Positions 1 through 13,183 of a DNA stretch of 64,000 bases are shown here, piece after piece (position 1 is the first letter of the stretch; each line of letters starts with the position of its first letter). The notes below the pieces were generated by a model. That model did no database searches. It was not told the origin of the DNA and saw only the letters and a list, made by a program, of their open reading frames with translations. The translations under genes and the position numbers were made by a program. The DNA comes from Conidiobolus incongruus B7586 (Eukaryota; Entomophthoromycota; Entomophthoromycetes; Entomophthorales; Conidiobolaceae). The stretch lies in NCBI GenBank assembly GCA_000697335.1, contig JNEM01011165.1, positions 1-64,000 of the forward strand, in the 5' to 3' direction.

Positions 1-1154
1 AAAGCTATTATATCCAGTATATTCACCAAATTATAAGCTAAATAAATATAATTATTTTAAGTAATTATAAAATATATTTATAAGGACAAAAAAATTTATA
101 GATAAATTAAATTAATATATATAATATTATATTTTGTTTTTATAAAAAGAATTATTTTTTGGGTATTAAAAGCTTGCAAAAAAAATAAATAAAAAGTTAT
201 TAATAATAAAGAAAAATATTAATTATATATTATATAATAATTTTTATTTAATTATAGTTTTAAAATTATATTATTATTTTATCATTTTGTTAACAAATAA
301 CAAAATATTCGTCAAAATTATTTTTTAGATTATAATAAATTTTAATTAATTTTTTGTTTTAAAATGATTTACCTAATGATAAATAGTTAATTTGAATAGA
401 TCATTATCTTTATAAATTGTTTATAATTTTCAAATAATTTTAAAAAGTTTAAGATTAAGTTTTATAAATACTTAAATAAAAAACTTTTGATAATTATAAT
501 TAAAATATTATTAAAATTTATAATAATTTTTTAAAAAATTAAATTTTTAATATAAAAATATTATATAGATAGGTCAAACTTAGTATTTTCCAATCTATTA
601 TGTATATTTTTTTTCTGAAATTAATTATTTATTTGAAATAATAGAAATTAATTAATTTCCTATTTTTTTAATTATAATGTAAAAATTATCCTTAATAATT
701 GAATTGAATACTTTGATTAATATTGAATTTAGTAAATCCATTTTATTCAATATCATAGATTTTTATCAATATAAAGATTTGATATAAATATATAACAAAT
801 AATTTGGAATTATATCATTCTAAAACGTTTAATAATTGACTTTAATTAACTTTTACTTCAAATTTGTTCCTGAATTCAATTATAGTTTTAATTATTGAAT
901 CAAAAGCATTATATGAAATTTCAAATGTATTAAATTTCAATTTAAACCAAATAAATAAATAATTATAATTATTTATTATGTATTTTAATTGATTCCAAAA
1001 ATGGTTATTATATTTGTGAAATATTTTATAATTGTGAAAGAATATCTGTAGTATCAATAGTTAACAAAGTATTCATTAATTCACATCTAATTGTATAATT
1101 CAAAAGATTTTAAATAATGAAACTATTAAAATGCTTAAAGAAATGATCTAGTAG
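1..1154. other. Gene-free AT-rich stretch
   Basis: Very AT-rich DNA with homopolymer runs. I see no open frame with coding character and no RNA gene. It lies 3' of the leftward REX4-like gene, so its right end should contain that gene's 3' UTR and terminator. Confidence 0.5.
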
Positions 1155-2815
1155 TTAAGGATGTCTAACTTCAATATTCGTTGTTGGCTTAGGCTGCAAA
1201 CTCCTAGGTAAAAACTCAGTTTTTATGGTACCATCCTTGGGATCTTCCCAAAGGCCTTGGAAGAGACGAAAGAGTGCCATAGTGGCTTGTGCATCTTCCA
1301 CGGAACTGTGATCAGCTGTCTGGATTTCAATATCGAGGAAATTGTACGCTAGAGTCTTCAAACTTGGAGATTTGTTCAAATTAGCTAGTAAGAGAGGACG
1401 GAATTTGGCTGTGTCTCGGATTTGAACGTAAGGATGGTTATCTAAATGAAGAACCTGGCTAAAGGGTTAGTAAAGTAAATATAATATCAAAGGATGTGAG
1501 AATTACTTTAAGATCGGATTTGATAGAGTGACCAACAATAATTTTATCTTTGCAAATTTGCTTCACTTGTTCTAATACTTGATCTATATCAGGTGCTAAT
1601 AGAACATTAATAAATGATTCATTTAATATTAGTTTCAAATTTACCATTCTCCAAATGACTCGCTTCGATACCACTGACAAAAGTTCGATAATCAGTAACG
1701 GGAACTTTAGGGTTGACAAAAGTATCCAAAATAACGTGACCGTAATAATTGACCATAGAAACTCTTCCAAGTACAGAATTTTTACCTTTGTTTCCAGTGC
1801 CTACCATTTCACAATCTATGGAGATATATTTGCCAACGCTATACAATTATTAATATTATTGAATTAAAAAATTTAACAAATCATTACTCTTTAATTAGAT
1901 CCTCTTTATCGAGTTGATCTCCAATTAATAGTGATTTTAAATACAAATTCGCAGAAGTTTTCTTACATGGTAATTCCTTTTCTAATCTATTTAAAAATCA
2001 TGGTTAATCAAAATATATTGTATAATATAAACTGATTTTATACTTTTTGTAGAGCTGGACCAATTCTTCGTGTATTAAAATTTTACGTACTTTGGTACTC
2101 ATTAATTCTATCATCTATTTTGATTGTTAGTTTTAAGTGATTTAAGTTTTTGATTGGTGTTACCTTTTTTAATTGTTGATACCCTTCTATTAACGTCATC
2201 TAATTAAATATATAAATTAGTATATTATAAAATATTATATTTCAAGTTGATTAATAATGAAATTTGGGTGTTTGTTTAAGGTGATCAAGATTGTTTAAAG
2301 AATTTAATTGTTGAAAAAGTTGAAATTTTGAATAATTTAATCTTATATCAAATGTATAAATAGTATTAAAATTGAGATCAATAATCGAAATAATTGGATT
2401 AAGCTTAAGATAAAAAATAATGAATAATATTAATTCATTTGCGAAAAATTGGGAACGATTTAATCTGATCATATCAATTGAATTATAGGGATATCGATTA
2501 TAATTTAATAAAATATTTCATTGAATTAAATATATAGAGTCTTCCAGTAATCAAATGAAAATTGAAAAATTACCTTCATATTGTTTTTATGTTTAAAAGT
2601 CAACACTTCCGAATTACTAATCTTGGATTGTAATACCAGTTTCAGCTATATCAAATAATTAATATTGAATATTAATAGTTTAGTCTGATATATACCATTT
2701 CTTCTTTTTGGTCATCTTGTACAATTTGAGGTTTGGATTTTTTAAAATTATTGTAGGGTTTTTTACGAAGCTGAGGGTTTAAAGACTGTTGATAATTGTA
2801 GGATTTTTTACCCAT
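1155..2815 (-). CDS. REX4: REX4-like RNA exonuclease (DEDD 3'-5' exonuclease)
   Basis: A multi-exon gene read leftward. The N-terminus is a short basic leader (MGKKSYNYQQSLN..., exon 1 at 2815-2696; exon 2 at 2645-2574). The exonuclease domain follows. SVGKYISIDCEMVGTGNKG (around 1780-1846) carries the D-E of Exo I, with RVSMVNYYGHVILDTFVNP and VTDYRTFVSGI behind it. IIVGHSIKSDLKVI (1500-1560) is Exo II, and the C-terminal exon (1155-1379) has HSSVEDAQATMALFRLFQ, the Exo III H/D motif. This order and wording is typical of REX4, a family linked to pre-rRNA processing in the nucleolus. Introns are mostly 50-60 nt. The one after exon 2 is much longer (about 370 nt) and holds a 73-codon open frame (2251-2472) that looks fortuitous. 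Family assignment is firm; exact splice sites in the middle are my reading. Confidence 0.88.
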
Positions 2816-3288
2816 TATTGCTTATTGTTTTATCGATTTTATTTTTTTAGGAAGATATTGATAAATCGCCAGTTTGAAAAATTACTGAAGGGATTTAAGT
2901 ATTATTATTTTTCATTTTAGAATTATGGGTCAATATTGAGAGTCGGTTTTATTAGTTATTTTTAATATTGAATCAAACTACAATGAAAAATTTAAAAATA
3001 GCTTAACTAAATCATTTCGATATGTAGATATATTCATAAATAAATTCATTAAACGATACATGCTTATTAATATATTTGAGAAATTACTTTTAACAACTAG
3101 TAAAAAATTATAACAAATTTGTTTTTAATAGTAATTGTATTATAAATAATTGATGAATCAAAAACACTATATAAATATATAATATATTGAATAGTATGAA
3201 AAACATTAACCAAGATCTGGTTACATGAAACTGATATTTCGACAATTCAATACTTAATACATTATATTTATTAAATACTATTCTCATA
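2816..3288. other. Intergenic, REX4-like promoter side and mL60 3' end
   Basis: AT-rich spacer between two leftward genes. It should carry the REX4-like promoter (right of 2815) and the mL60 3' UTR. No other feature is visible. Confidence 0.4.
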
Positions 3289-3712
3289 TTAAAAACCGAT
3301 TGGAGATTTTCTAGGATGAGGTAATTTGGTAAATTTGGGAACCTTATGAATAACTAAACGATGACCCTTAGTAGATTTGGAAAATACTGTGTACTTTTCC
3401 CTAGGACTCAATTCACTTTCAGTAGGGAGTTTTTTAAACTCTTCCTATATAAAATAAATTAATATTAAACATAATTGGTAATAAATGTATGAATTACTAA
3501 TCTACGACAAGTGTAGCCGGAATCAGATAAAGTTTTGACGACTTCGTCGACGTCCTTTAGACGTTTGCGTAAGTTAGCTTTGCGGCAAGAACTCATTTTC
3601 CATGGGTTTTTCCTAATTTTGGTTAATTTTTTACATCAAAGTATCATGAAATTATTTGTTACCATACTAAACCACCCAAAGCTGTTAAACTAGCTCTAAA
3701 GGGACCCAACAT
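3289..3712 (-). CDS. MRPL31: Mitochondrial large-subunit ribosomal protein mL60 (MRPL31 family)
   Basis: Three exons read leftward give about 106 residues. The start MLGPFRASLTALGGLVW, then KNPWKMS and a basic helix KANLRKRLKDVDEVVKTL, and the C-terminal EKYTVFSKSTKGHRLVIHKV with PKFTK match fungal MRPL31/mL60 in order and spacing. Yeast MRPL31 has equivalent FGPF...GGLLWK.PW.MS, VDQVI and KYWTFDK...GIHKVPKWTK segments. Introns of about 55 nt split the Trp codon of LVW and follow CRRL. The protein is a structural component of the mitochondrial large ribosomal subunit. The gene diverges from the BAG-domain gene, sharing a promoter region of about 420 bp. The start is fixed by the conserved N-terminus. 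Confidence 0.87.
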
Positions 3713-4131
3713 TTTTAATTATTTATATTATAAATATTTTTATAAATTATATTATTTAGAAAATTAATTAAATATTTAAAGATTATTATTTTGTGAATTC
3801 TTTTTATGGGATTATGATTATTCACACTTTTAGGAGATTATTTTCTCTTTATTCTAAATTAAGTTTTAACAATTATAATTTTAATGTAATTCCGGAATAT
3901 TGTTATATTATTTCAATCAAATCAATCCAACTTAATATTAATTTAATTTTTTTTTGAAACTAACTATTTATTCTGATCAATGTAAATTTTAATTATTTTT
4001 GCTAATAAGCCTCATTAATAATAAAACTCCTAATCCCACAATTTTTTTCAAAAACCAATTATCAACAATAAATTCACTTTAATATCCAATTCATTTCCAA
4101 CTATCAATTAAAATCAAATTAAATAAAAAAA
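3713..4131. promoter_or_regulatory. Shared divergent promoter region between mL60 and BAG-domain genes
   Basis: A 419-bp AT-rich spacer between head-to-head genes. Both promoters must lie here by position. I cannot name specific binding sites; the + side immediately before the start is an A-rich leader (ATAAAAAAAATGG). Confidence 0.45.
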
Positions 4132-4512
4132 ATGGGATATTTCTTCAGTAAACCAGAACCCGAACCAACTCCCGAAGAATTAAAAATTCAACAAATTGAA
4201 CAATTCGAAAAAACCGCTTACGAGCGTACCAACCAACTCGTTGAAGAATTTCCATCTCAAGTTGAAAATTTTTTAACTAAATATCCTAATGCTCAACCCG
4301 AAGATGAAGAATTTGTGAAATCTAAAACCAAGTTAGAAGAAACACACGCTAAAATCAGCGAACTATTGTTACAGATGCTGTTTAAGATTGACGGTGTGGA
4401 ATGCACGGATATGCCAGAAGTCAAAGACAGAAGGAAACAAGCAGTTAAAAGTATTCAAAAAATTTTGACTGAGTCTGATCAGCTTTGGGATAAGGTGAAG
4501 AAATTGAATTAA
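4132..4512 (+). CDS. BAG-domain co-chaperone, Hsp70 nucleotide-exchange factor type
   Basis: A single-exon protein of 126 residues. The C-terminal two thirds forms a helical BAG domain: LLLQMLFKIDGVEC (about residues 78-91), then RRKQAVKSIQKILTESDQLW (about 100-119). This matches the family pattern of an L..kID.ie helix followed by R..RK..vk.IQ..L...D. BAG domains bind the Hsp70 ATPase domain and release ADP. No transmembrane segment is present, unlike the yeast BAG protein Snl1. Instead the N-terminus is MGYFFS, which fits the N-myristoylation pattern (Gly2, Ser6) and suggests lipid anchoring. That part is inference. A hydrophilic, proline/glutamate-rich linker (PEPEPTPEE) follows. The BAG call is good; the cellular role is not determined. 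Confidence 0.75.
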   Translation: MGYFFSKPEPEPTPEELKIQQIEQFEKTAYERTNQLVEEFPSQVENFLTKYPNAQPEDEEFVKSKTKLEETHAKISELLLQMLFKIDGVECTDMPEVKDRRKQAVKSIQKILTESDQLWDKVKKLN

Positions 4513-5335
4513 TCAGATACATAATTACTTAATTAACCTAATGAATTTAAATATTTTTTGGATTTTAATCAAATAATTTAATTAATATAATAGTGTTATT
4601 AATATTACTATTATATCACTTTTTTATATTTCATTATCTGTTTTTAACAGTCAATGTAAATTTTTATATTCTCACATTTTTTAATTTGAACTTAAATGAT
4701 TTAATCTTCATTTTAATACTTTTATTGTGATCGATATGATTGGTTTATTCATCATAATATAATCCACTAGAATATATTTCGTTTATATTTTATTCTTTCA
4801 ACCATTTACCTCTATCATAATTTGATTCACAACTAATGCCTTTCATATTTCAATTGTTTATGAAATTTGTTACATTTGGAATTTTATTTCAATACTAACC
4901 AAGATATTCAACTCTTAAAAATATATTCAGTTTAACTTTTTTATTAGTGAACCAATCAACAATTAATTCAAAAAATATATAATATTCAATTTAAATATTA
5001 TCTAGAATTATGATTTTCCAAAAAAAAATCAAATGCTTGAATGAAAATCTTTTACTACTCCTTACTCCTTATCTTAATATTTCAATACCCATTCATTAAA
5101 TGTGGCAATTAATTTTAATCAGTTTACCAAGAAATTAATAATGTAAATTCCCACTAATTAAGAAATTTATTTAAATATCAAGTCTCAACTATTCAATATC
5201 ATTATAACTTTCTTCAATAATTAAAATTATAAAAAATAATATAACATTCTAAATATTAATTCATTTTATTAATAGTATTTAAGATTATTTATATATAATA
5301 GAAACAAAATTTATCAAATTGAATAAAATTCAATA
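4513..5335. other. Intergenic AT-rich spacer
   Basis: About 820 bp between two rightward genes. It is AT-rich with no coding-like frame and presumably includes the BAG gene 3' UTR and the O-mannosyltransferase promoter. Confidence 0.4.
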
Positions 5336-7818
5336 ATGATAAAGCGACGAAATGCTAATACCCAATTACATCCCTCTGAGGATAAGGAATGGAATAAAGA
5401 GTTGATGGATATTCCCATAACTAACAAAAAAGAAGTTGATAAATTGCCCAATGGTCACAATAGGTTACCACCACTAGGTAATGAAGTGTTTTTATCAGAC
5501 CCTGACGACATTCTACATAAGAAATCCGATGATATCAAGGGCGTTGAATTGAGTGAACTTAAACCTAAGGTAACGTATATAACTTTTTTGATATTTTATA
5601 TAAATCTAATTGGTGTTTGATAGATGCAAGGGCCAAATTATAATACAATAAAATATAGTGTAATAATAATAACTTTATTAGCAATGGTTACTAGATATTA
5701 TGCAATTGGTAGAGCTAACAAACCTATTTGGGATGAGGTAATATCAAATTATATATATAAATATTCATTATATTAAATAATTTTGCGTTGACTATATTTA
5801 GGTACATTTTGGCAAGGTATAAATTAATTTAGTGTAAATTAGACAATTGTGCTGATTGATATATTTAGTTTGGATCTCACTATCTCAAAGGATCTTTCTA
5901 TCATGATGTACATCCCCCACTTGGCAAGATGTTAGTTGGAGTGGGTGGTAAAATAGCAGGTTACGACGGTCGTTTCAGTTTCGAGAGTGAAGACTATCCA
6001 GAGGGTATGAGGTACTGGATCATGAGGGCATGGTTAGCCACTTTTGGCATCTTAATTATCCCACTCGCTTATTGGACATCTTTGGAATTGGGTATGTCAC
6101 ATTATGCTGCACTGTTGGTGAGTTGGTTTATTATCTTTGATAATGGTTTCACTGTGATTTCCAAGTTTATTCTATTGGATACTACGTTATTATTATTCAC
6201 TGCTACTTCGTTACACTGTTTGGTAATGTTTCATAATCAGAGAAAGCGTCCATTTTCAAGAAATTGGTGGCTGTGGCTCATTTGTAGTGGTTTATCAATT
6301 GGTGCAGTTTCTAGTACCAAGTGGATTGGACTGTTTTCAGTCACTTTAATTGGTCTTTACACCATCAGAGACCTGTGGGCGAAGACTGGAGACTTAAAGA
6401 TGCGATTCGCAACTTATTCTAGCCACTGGCTTGCAAGGATTCTCTGCCTCATTATCCTTCCAGCCAGTTTCTATGTTCTGATGTTTAAGATTCATTTTGG
6501 TATACTTAACAGAACTGGACCTGATGATGGTACTCTCAGCTCCTTATTCCAATATGGGTTAACAGGTTCTGATCTTCAAGATGATCCTTTACTACTCGCC
6601 ATGGGCGCCAATGTCACAATTCGAGGCAACTTCCTCGATTCTGGCTTACTCCACTCTCATGATCACGAGTATCCTGAGTACAGTAAAGAGCAGCAGATCA
6701 CCAATTATCGATTTAAGGACGAGAACAATATCTTCACAGTTGTTCCATCGTATAGTACTTACGATCCAGATAAAGAAGTCCAATACATTTCCAGCGATAT
6801 TCAGGTCCGTCTTCGTCACAACGCTACTGGAAAGTATTTGCGTGTGTGGACTGACTGGGATACTCCTGTGAGCGGTGCTAGAGGTTATCATGTGAGTGCA
6901 GCTGGTTCTGATAACGTTACAGAATTACGCGATTTATGGCTCTTCGACATTTACGATGATCTCAACCTTAAGCACAAACCACAGTATGTCCACAGTCTCA
7001 CTACACGATTCCAATTACGCCACGCTGAAACCGGCTGCTTATTAGCATCAAGCGATCGTCGCCTCCCAAGCTGGGGATTCGACCAACTTGAAGTTTGGTG
7101 CGAGAAGAACACCAATTCCAACGCACTTGAAACCCTGTGGAATATTGAGTGGAATCGACACGAGAAGCTGCCACCAGCACCTCCTCGCAAGTTCAAACCA
7201 GCATTTTGGCGCGACTTATTCCGTATCAATCACGCAATGTGGAGTGACAACAACAATTTGCGACCCGACGAAGATCGTGACGATCCTTTGACAAGTCAAC
7301 CTTACCACTGGCCACTCATGCTCCATACTATCCACATGTGTGGCTGGGGCGATAATGAGATCAAGTTCCTGATGATTGGTAACCCTATCGTCTGGTGGGC
7401 ATCTACAATCTCACTCATTATTCACATATTCCTCCTCATCTATTATCAAGTCCGCATGCGTCGGGGCGTTCGCGAATGGGTGAAGAAAGATTGGGAAAAG
7501 TTTGAATTTTTTGGTCACACACTCCTACTTGGCTGGGTTCTCCATTTTGTCCCCTTCTACATAATGGGACGAGTACTCTACTTCCATCATTATTTTCCAG
7601 CGCTATATTTTGCAGTGATCAATTTGGGTTTTATCCTAGATTTTGTACTGGTTAGATTAAACAAATCGTCCCAAAGAAAACTTGTAATAGCGATTATGCT
7701 GGTGGTTTTCCTAATATTTTGGTATTTTAGTCCACTTACTTATGGTTACACCAAGCCCAGTATAGATTTGAAAGGACGTAAATGGTTAAGCAGTTGGAGA
7801 GTTTATGGAAATGAATAA
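5336..7818 (+). CDS. PMT2: Protein O-mannosyltransferase, PMT2 subfamily
   Basis: Four exons (5336-5569, 5624-5737, 5802-5816, 5869-7818) give 770 residues, close to yeast Pmt2 (759). The enzyme transfers mannose from dolichyl-phosphate mannose to Ser/Thr of proteins entering the ER. Visible features: a cytosolic hydrophilic N-terminus, a first membrane segment (YSVIIITLLAMVTRYYAI), the luminal catalytic loop with WDEVHFGKFGSHYLKG and FYHDVHPPLGKML (Asp-Glu pair), then multiple membrane helices. The central MIR region includes VRLRHNATGKYL and FQLRHAETGCLL, and C-terminal helices include HYFPALYFAVINLGFILDF. Exon 3 is only 15 nt and encodes VHFGK, part of the conserved loop. All introns are phase 0 and about 50-65 nt. 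Paralogue class (PMT2 rather than PMT1/4) is judged from wording and length. Confidence 0.93.
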
Positions 7819-10794
7819 TCTTAATTTTCCAAATTTTTAAATTAATCTCATTTTTTTTATATTTAAAATCGTCTATAAATCTATAATTTTATATTCAATA
7901 TTATTTGAAAAATTTCACTAAGATAACATTTTTTAATACAGTAAAGCTCATTTTTAAATATCTATATAATATTTCTCACTTGGTTTGATTTTCCTTATAA
8001 AAATAATGGAGTTATGTCTTTATGCCAACTATTGAACAACTAAAATTCATGTTTCAAAGATGGCAACCAATAATAGTTCAATTAGATAGAATTTTATATA
8101 ATTCAAACCCAGAAATATAATTTTCAAAAAAGCAATTATAAGCTCAATTATCCAAACTCTTTACATACAACAATAAGATAAATAGATTGGAAAATATTCT
8201 AGAAATCATCGTACAGAGATTCATCAGTTTTCAATATTACAAACTACCAATCATACAATATTGAATTAAAATTTTACTAATCGCAAAACTTGGGATTAGG
8301 TCATTTTTATTCAAAGGGATTTATGATTTTTGACTTAAGATCAATTTGGGATTATTTCTCAGCTATATAAATTAATACACTATAATCTCCTTATTCTAAT
8401 CCTCATACTAGTATGTTGATACCTCTTCATTCCAGTATTTGCTCTGATATTTATATATAAGCACATTATCTCTTCCTCAACTGGAATTCAAGCTTTGTCC
8501 AAAACGTTCAATATAAATTTTTTAAATTACATCTTTTTCTCCATTTGAATATATTAACATAATCATCTAGATCGACTTGGTATATGTAAATTTTCTATAA
8601 TAGTATATGCTTTAGTCAATTGACAAGATGATATTAAGGTATTTGATAATTTTTATAATGTTATTTTATATTTATCAAATAACATTTGATATGTAATATT
8701 ATTATTTTTCATAATCAATATTATATTTCAAATCTATTTATATTTTTAAATTATATTATTAATGATTGAAAGTGTTAACTTAGAATAATAAGTACTATTC
8801 TAACTATCTTTTAGTAAGTTGATGCTCAATATACATTTTGTCTTTGAAAGCAGATTCAATAAATTGCAAGAATTTAGGAAATTAACCAGGATTAGCAATT
8901 GATCAAATGTTGTATTGAATTTTTGATATTTACTTATAAAAGAATTATTTACGTTTAAATCATCCAACTTTTTAATATAATAATTAATAAAATATTTTAA
9001 TTTATGTGTTCAAACATTATATTATTAATACCAATTAATAACCTGACAATTTAATCTTTTGTAAATTTAACAATTGGATTAATTAAAAATGATTAAATTA
9101 TAATATGTAGAGTAAATTTATCATATCATATAATTTAATTTCGCAAACAATATATAATAGAATAATTTATCATATTTAATGATATTTATGTTAATAGTAT
9201 ATAAAAGGTCAATATAAAAGCAAAATGTTCTATTAAAAAACAATTTTGTAATTGATTGAATGATTGTTATACAATATAATTAAATCATAACCAATTAAAA
9301 CAATGTGATATTAATGTAAATCCATTCACACCAACCAAAACAACATTATTTATTATTTCAAATAAATTTATACTAACCTCAGCTTATTTTCTATATGTTG
9401 ATATTATGAATCTTAATTATATCATATTTTGCTTCAACAATATTATCCTTTAACTTATAAACTTTTTCATAAATATTTGTATAATGTAATTAAAAATAAA
9501 ATCAATCACAGAATATATAAAAGCTGAGCATTGAAAAATAAAGATAGCCACATAAACATTTTATAAAAATATATTATTTAGTCATATATCCAATTATATA
9601 AAATCTGAAAAATTTATTAATAAAAAACTCTAAATAATTAATAATATTAAAGCATTTTTTATATAATCCTTACAGCAAATATCGGTTTTGAATCAATAAA
9701 TAAACATATGATATATTAAAGTTATTTTATGAATAGAGACATTTTTAGAAAATTCTATTTAATATAAAGTTAAAAATTTACAAAATATTATATTAATATT
9801 CCATCCTTGTCTTAATATTTCGTAAAATAGATTTTGTAATATGCCTAAAATAAATAAAGGTATTATCATCAAAATAAATGCACATAATATATGTATATAC
9901 AAGGCTGTCAAAATAATTAATATAAATATGATTAAAAGTGGTTTATAATTTGAAATTAGAGTTAATGTATATCAAAAGATATTTGCTGATAGTAAAAACA
10001 ATATCTTGAGATATTTTATTATAGTATTAATTATGTATTGATTCAATGTATTAGAAATATTTATATTAGGATAAAAGTTGAAATAGTAACAAAATTGAAA
10101 AATACCATAAAATCAAACTTAAAATGTTTTTAATTGAATTTACTTTTATTATTTTCATAAGAAACTATATTATAATAGTATCAATGAAAATTGATAAATA
10201 GTTTGATCAATAATTATCACTTAAGAAATTACATTTAATTGACAAAATGTGAGTAAATATATAAAAATCACATTTTGGTATTTTTGATTTAGAGAATTGA
10301 AAGACTTTGATATTTAAATGGGATTGATCAATAAAGCACAACTAATGAACATAATGAATACTTGAAAAATAATATAATATTTTATGAAAAATTTATTAGT
10401 AGTATTTATATAAAAATTAAAATATTTTACAATATGAATATAAATTAATTGTTAACACAATTATTTTAATAATGGAAAAAATGGTTGAATATTATTGGAA
10501 TTGTTATACACAGTTTATAGATTATTATAAAAATATCTGTAAATATATACTGAATAATATTATAATCTGATAATGTTATGTAAATATATAATAAATTGTG
10601 TTATTATTCTAAATTATATTCAATATAATAAAATCATACTTTGTATTATAATGCCAATGTGAATTTTGAAATTTAAGTTAATTTTAATTTTATGTGCAAA
10701 TTTCATTTATTATTGTTTAGTGAATTAATAGTTTAAGATTTTATGAAATAAATTAATGAAAAATAATGTCTATAATATTTCTATTTTATAATTA
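7819..10794. other. 3-kb gene desert between convergent genes
   Basis: AT-rich DNA between the 3' ends of the O-mannosyltransferase and MOD5 genes. A 32-codon frame starting near 8022 (MPTIEQLKFMFQRWQP) and short coding-like phrases to about 8220 hint at an old decayed gene, but nothing is recognisable. No RNA gene or repeat array was seen. Confidence 0.4.
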
Positions 10795-12610
10795 CTAAGG
10801 TTGATCATTCGTACTTTTATCAAAGTCTTCAGTTTTGCTATTGCTAAGATTAGGTTTTTTATCCTGTCTATCATCGACTAATTGCAAACTCCATTTTCTA
10901 TTGTATTGAACTTGCTTACGATGCGATCTTGATTTGATATGAGCTTCCCACTCTTGATCTCCGTTTAAAATTACTGGAGGTACCAATTTACCAGTCTTAT
11001 TATCTATTCTTCTGCTACATTCCTCACATATGCGTTTCTTCCAGCCAAGGAAAGTAGGGCCAGATTTGGATATGTCTTTGGACTCCATGAATTTTTGAGC
11101 AGTAGAATTAAGAGTGATGGGATCAGGAAGTGTTTCATTATTTAAAAATTCTGAAAGTAATATTTGAGCATTGGATATAATTATATAAATTGAATTTTAA
11201 TTACTTTGAGCGATGTCAGTAGCTTGATCCAGTACATTTTCTTTCCATTTAGTCAAGTCTATTAATTTGATCGATTAATTCAATATTATAAAAATTAATT
11301 TGATTCGATTACCAGTTGCATCTAATAAATAGATATTAACATGATTGTCTTCAACTGATTGATCCCGTGCTTGGAGTTTGAAATGAAGTGGTAGGATTTG
11401 GTGTTGGATCCACTTCACCTGACGTTTAGCATACCTTCTGGTCTGCGTTTTCATCGTAGCTAGCCCATGTTGTTTGAGATTTTCCAATCTATTAATCTGT
11501 TAATCATTGCTAAATTATTAAAATTCATATTATGTTACTGTTTATTGATTTCTTCTTCATTTTGAGTTTCCGAAGCATCATTTGGCTTATATTTGAGATT
11601 GAGATATTCTTCAAATGCTTTGAATCCTGATTTACCAATTGATCAATAATTTAATAAACTAAGAAATATAAAATGAAGCACCTATTGATTGTTTAATTCC
11701 CTTTTCAAAATCGTCGGGATTCCCTGGCATATTGATAAGCTCTCTCTTAAGTTGGTCGAGTTCATCGAATAAGCCTTGCTATTAACATGTTAGTTTATAT
11801 GGTAATAGCATTATGCTCATATGTGTACCTTAACCATTTCATCAACCCTGCTATTCAACCTCTCATCCAAAACTGGCTTATCGGCGAACAGCCAAAAAAT
11901 CAAAGTTGGAAAACGAACAATCTCTTCCGATTCATGATCTTCCTGTTGCTCCAAGAACCAATCCGATTGCTTTTTATTAGTGGTGTAAAATACTTCCAAA
12001 CTGCGGATCACTTTGCGTCTATCATTGGGATGCCAATGAGCTGCCATTTCCGGATCGACTTCTTCTAATGCGGCGTACAACTCTTCATTTGTCATTGTTT
12101 CCATTTTACTTAAGAATGGATGGGTTTTGTTTCCTGTGGTTTCTGGTTTTGATTCAATAGGGATTTGGCGAGTGTCCCATATTAGAGATTGAAGGTAATA
12201 GTGAGTGCCTCCCACTAAGATTGGGAGTTTTTTATTATTGTGTAAATCATCAATCTAGGTAGATTAGTGTTAAATAAAATCACCATTAAAATGAAAAAAA
12301 AAATTACTTTATCCAAAGCCAATTTAACAAAATCTTTAACATTGTACTCCTCATTGATATCAATACAATCCAATAAATGATGAGGAATTCCTTCGGATTC
12401 TGACTCTGTTACCTTATTAGTAATAATTGGATATCCTTTATACATCTATCGTTATTAATACTAAGATATATTGGATCAATAAATTGAAATTACTTGCATA
12501 GCGTCAGCATTGATTACTTCACCATTAAGTTTTTTACTAAGCTCTATTCCTAATTTAGATTTGCCTACCCCAGTAGTTCCCATAACGGCTATAATTGGTT
12601 TGGGTAGCAT
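10795..12610 (-). CDS. MOD5: tRNA dimethylallyltransferase (MOD5/MiaA/TRIT1 family)
   Basis: A multi-exon leftward gene. It adds a dimethylallyl group to A37 of tRNAs reading UNN codons. Exon 1 has the P-loop [19 protein letters not shown], then EVINADAMQ joined to [12 protein letters not shown], the substrate-binding segment. Next come GIPHHLLD and [18 protein letters not shown] (12140-12240). [33 protein letters not shown] and YAKRQVKWI follow, all signature stretches of the family. The C-terminal exon (10795-11088) has [13 protein letters not shown]...[15 protein letters not shown], a matrin-type C2H2 zinc finger typical of eukaryotic members. Introns are 45-65 nt; one donor is GTGCTT, the rest GTA. 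The start at 12610 is the only Met ahead of the P-loop. Alternative start use for mitochondrial targeting, known in yeast, cannot be judged. Confidence 0.93.
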
Positions 12611-13183
12611 TTTTATTTTTGTTAATTTATTTAAATGTTTTAACATTTCTAATAATTTGAATTTATCACCAACTCAGGGTTAATTTAATTTAATTTATAT
12701 TGAGTTTATGGGAATAATTAGAATAAAATTAATATTTTTAGATATCAGATTGTAAAATGAATTGAAATTAATATTAGTTGGAAAATGAATTTTAGATTAG
12801 AGTGTATGAGTGTGATTTGAATAAGTTTCAATTAGTAATTTATTTATAATTGAATATTTCTATTGCTAGTATCTTGACGATAGTTGGATTAAATATCAAG
12901 CATTTTAGATTTATTACAAATTTTTATCATTATAAATTGTTAATAATTTCAATTAACTTCAATAAACACTAATAATAATTATTGAAATAAAATAAAATAA
13001 TAATGATTTATAATATTTTGAAATGTATATATGAACAACCAATATACAAGAAAAAATTAATTGAGAATTAATGAATAAATATAATTGGTTAAAAGTTAAG
13101 ATTTTGGTATAAGTGATTTAAATGTCATGAATACTAAATATATTTAAAAAATTGAGTTGTTGTGAACAAAATAAAAAAGAATT
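12611..13183. other. Intergenic, MOD5 promoter side
   Basis: AT-rich spacer between the MOD5 start and a tRNA-Pro gene. No coding or RNA feature visible. Confidence 0.4.

Noticed and set aside
2251-2472. 73-codon frame on the minus strand
   Set aside because: Falls inside the long second intron of the REX4-like gene, AT-rich codons, no family features.
6581-7291. Several frames of 67-96 codons on both strands within the O-mannosyltransferase
   Set aside because: Shadows of the long conserved coding frame.
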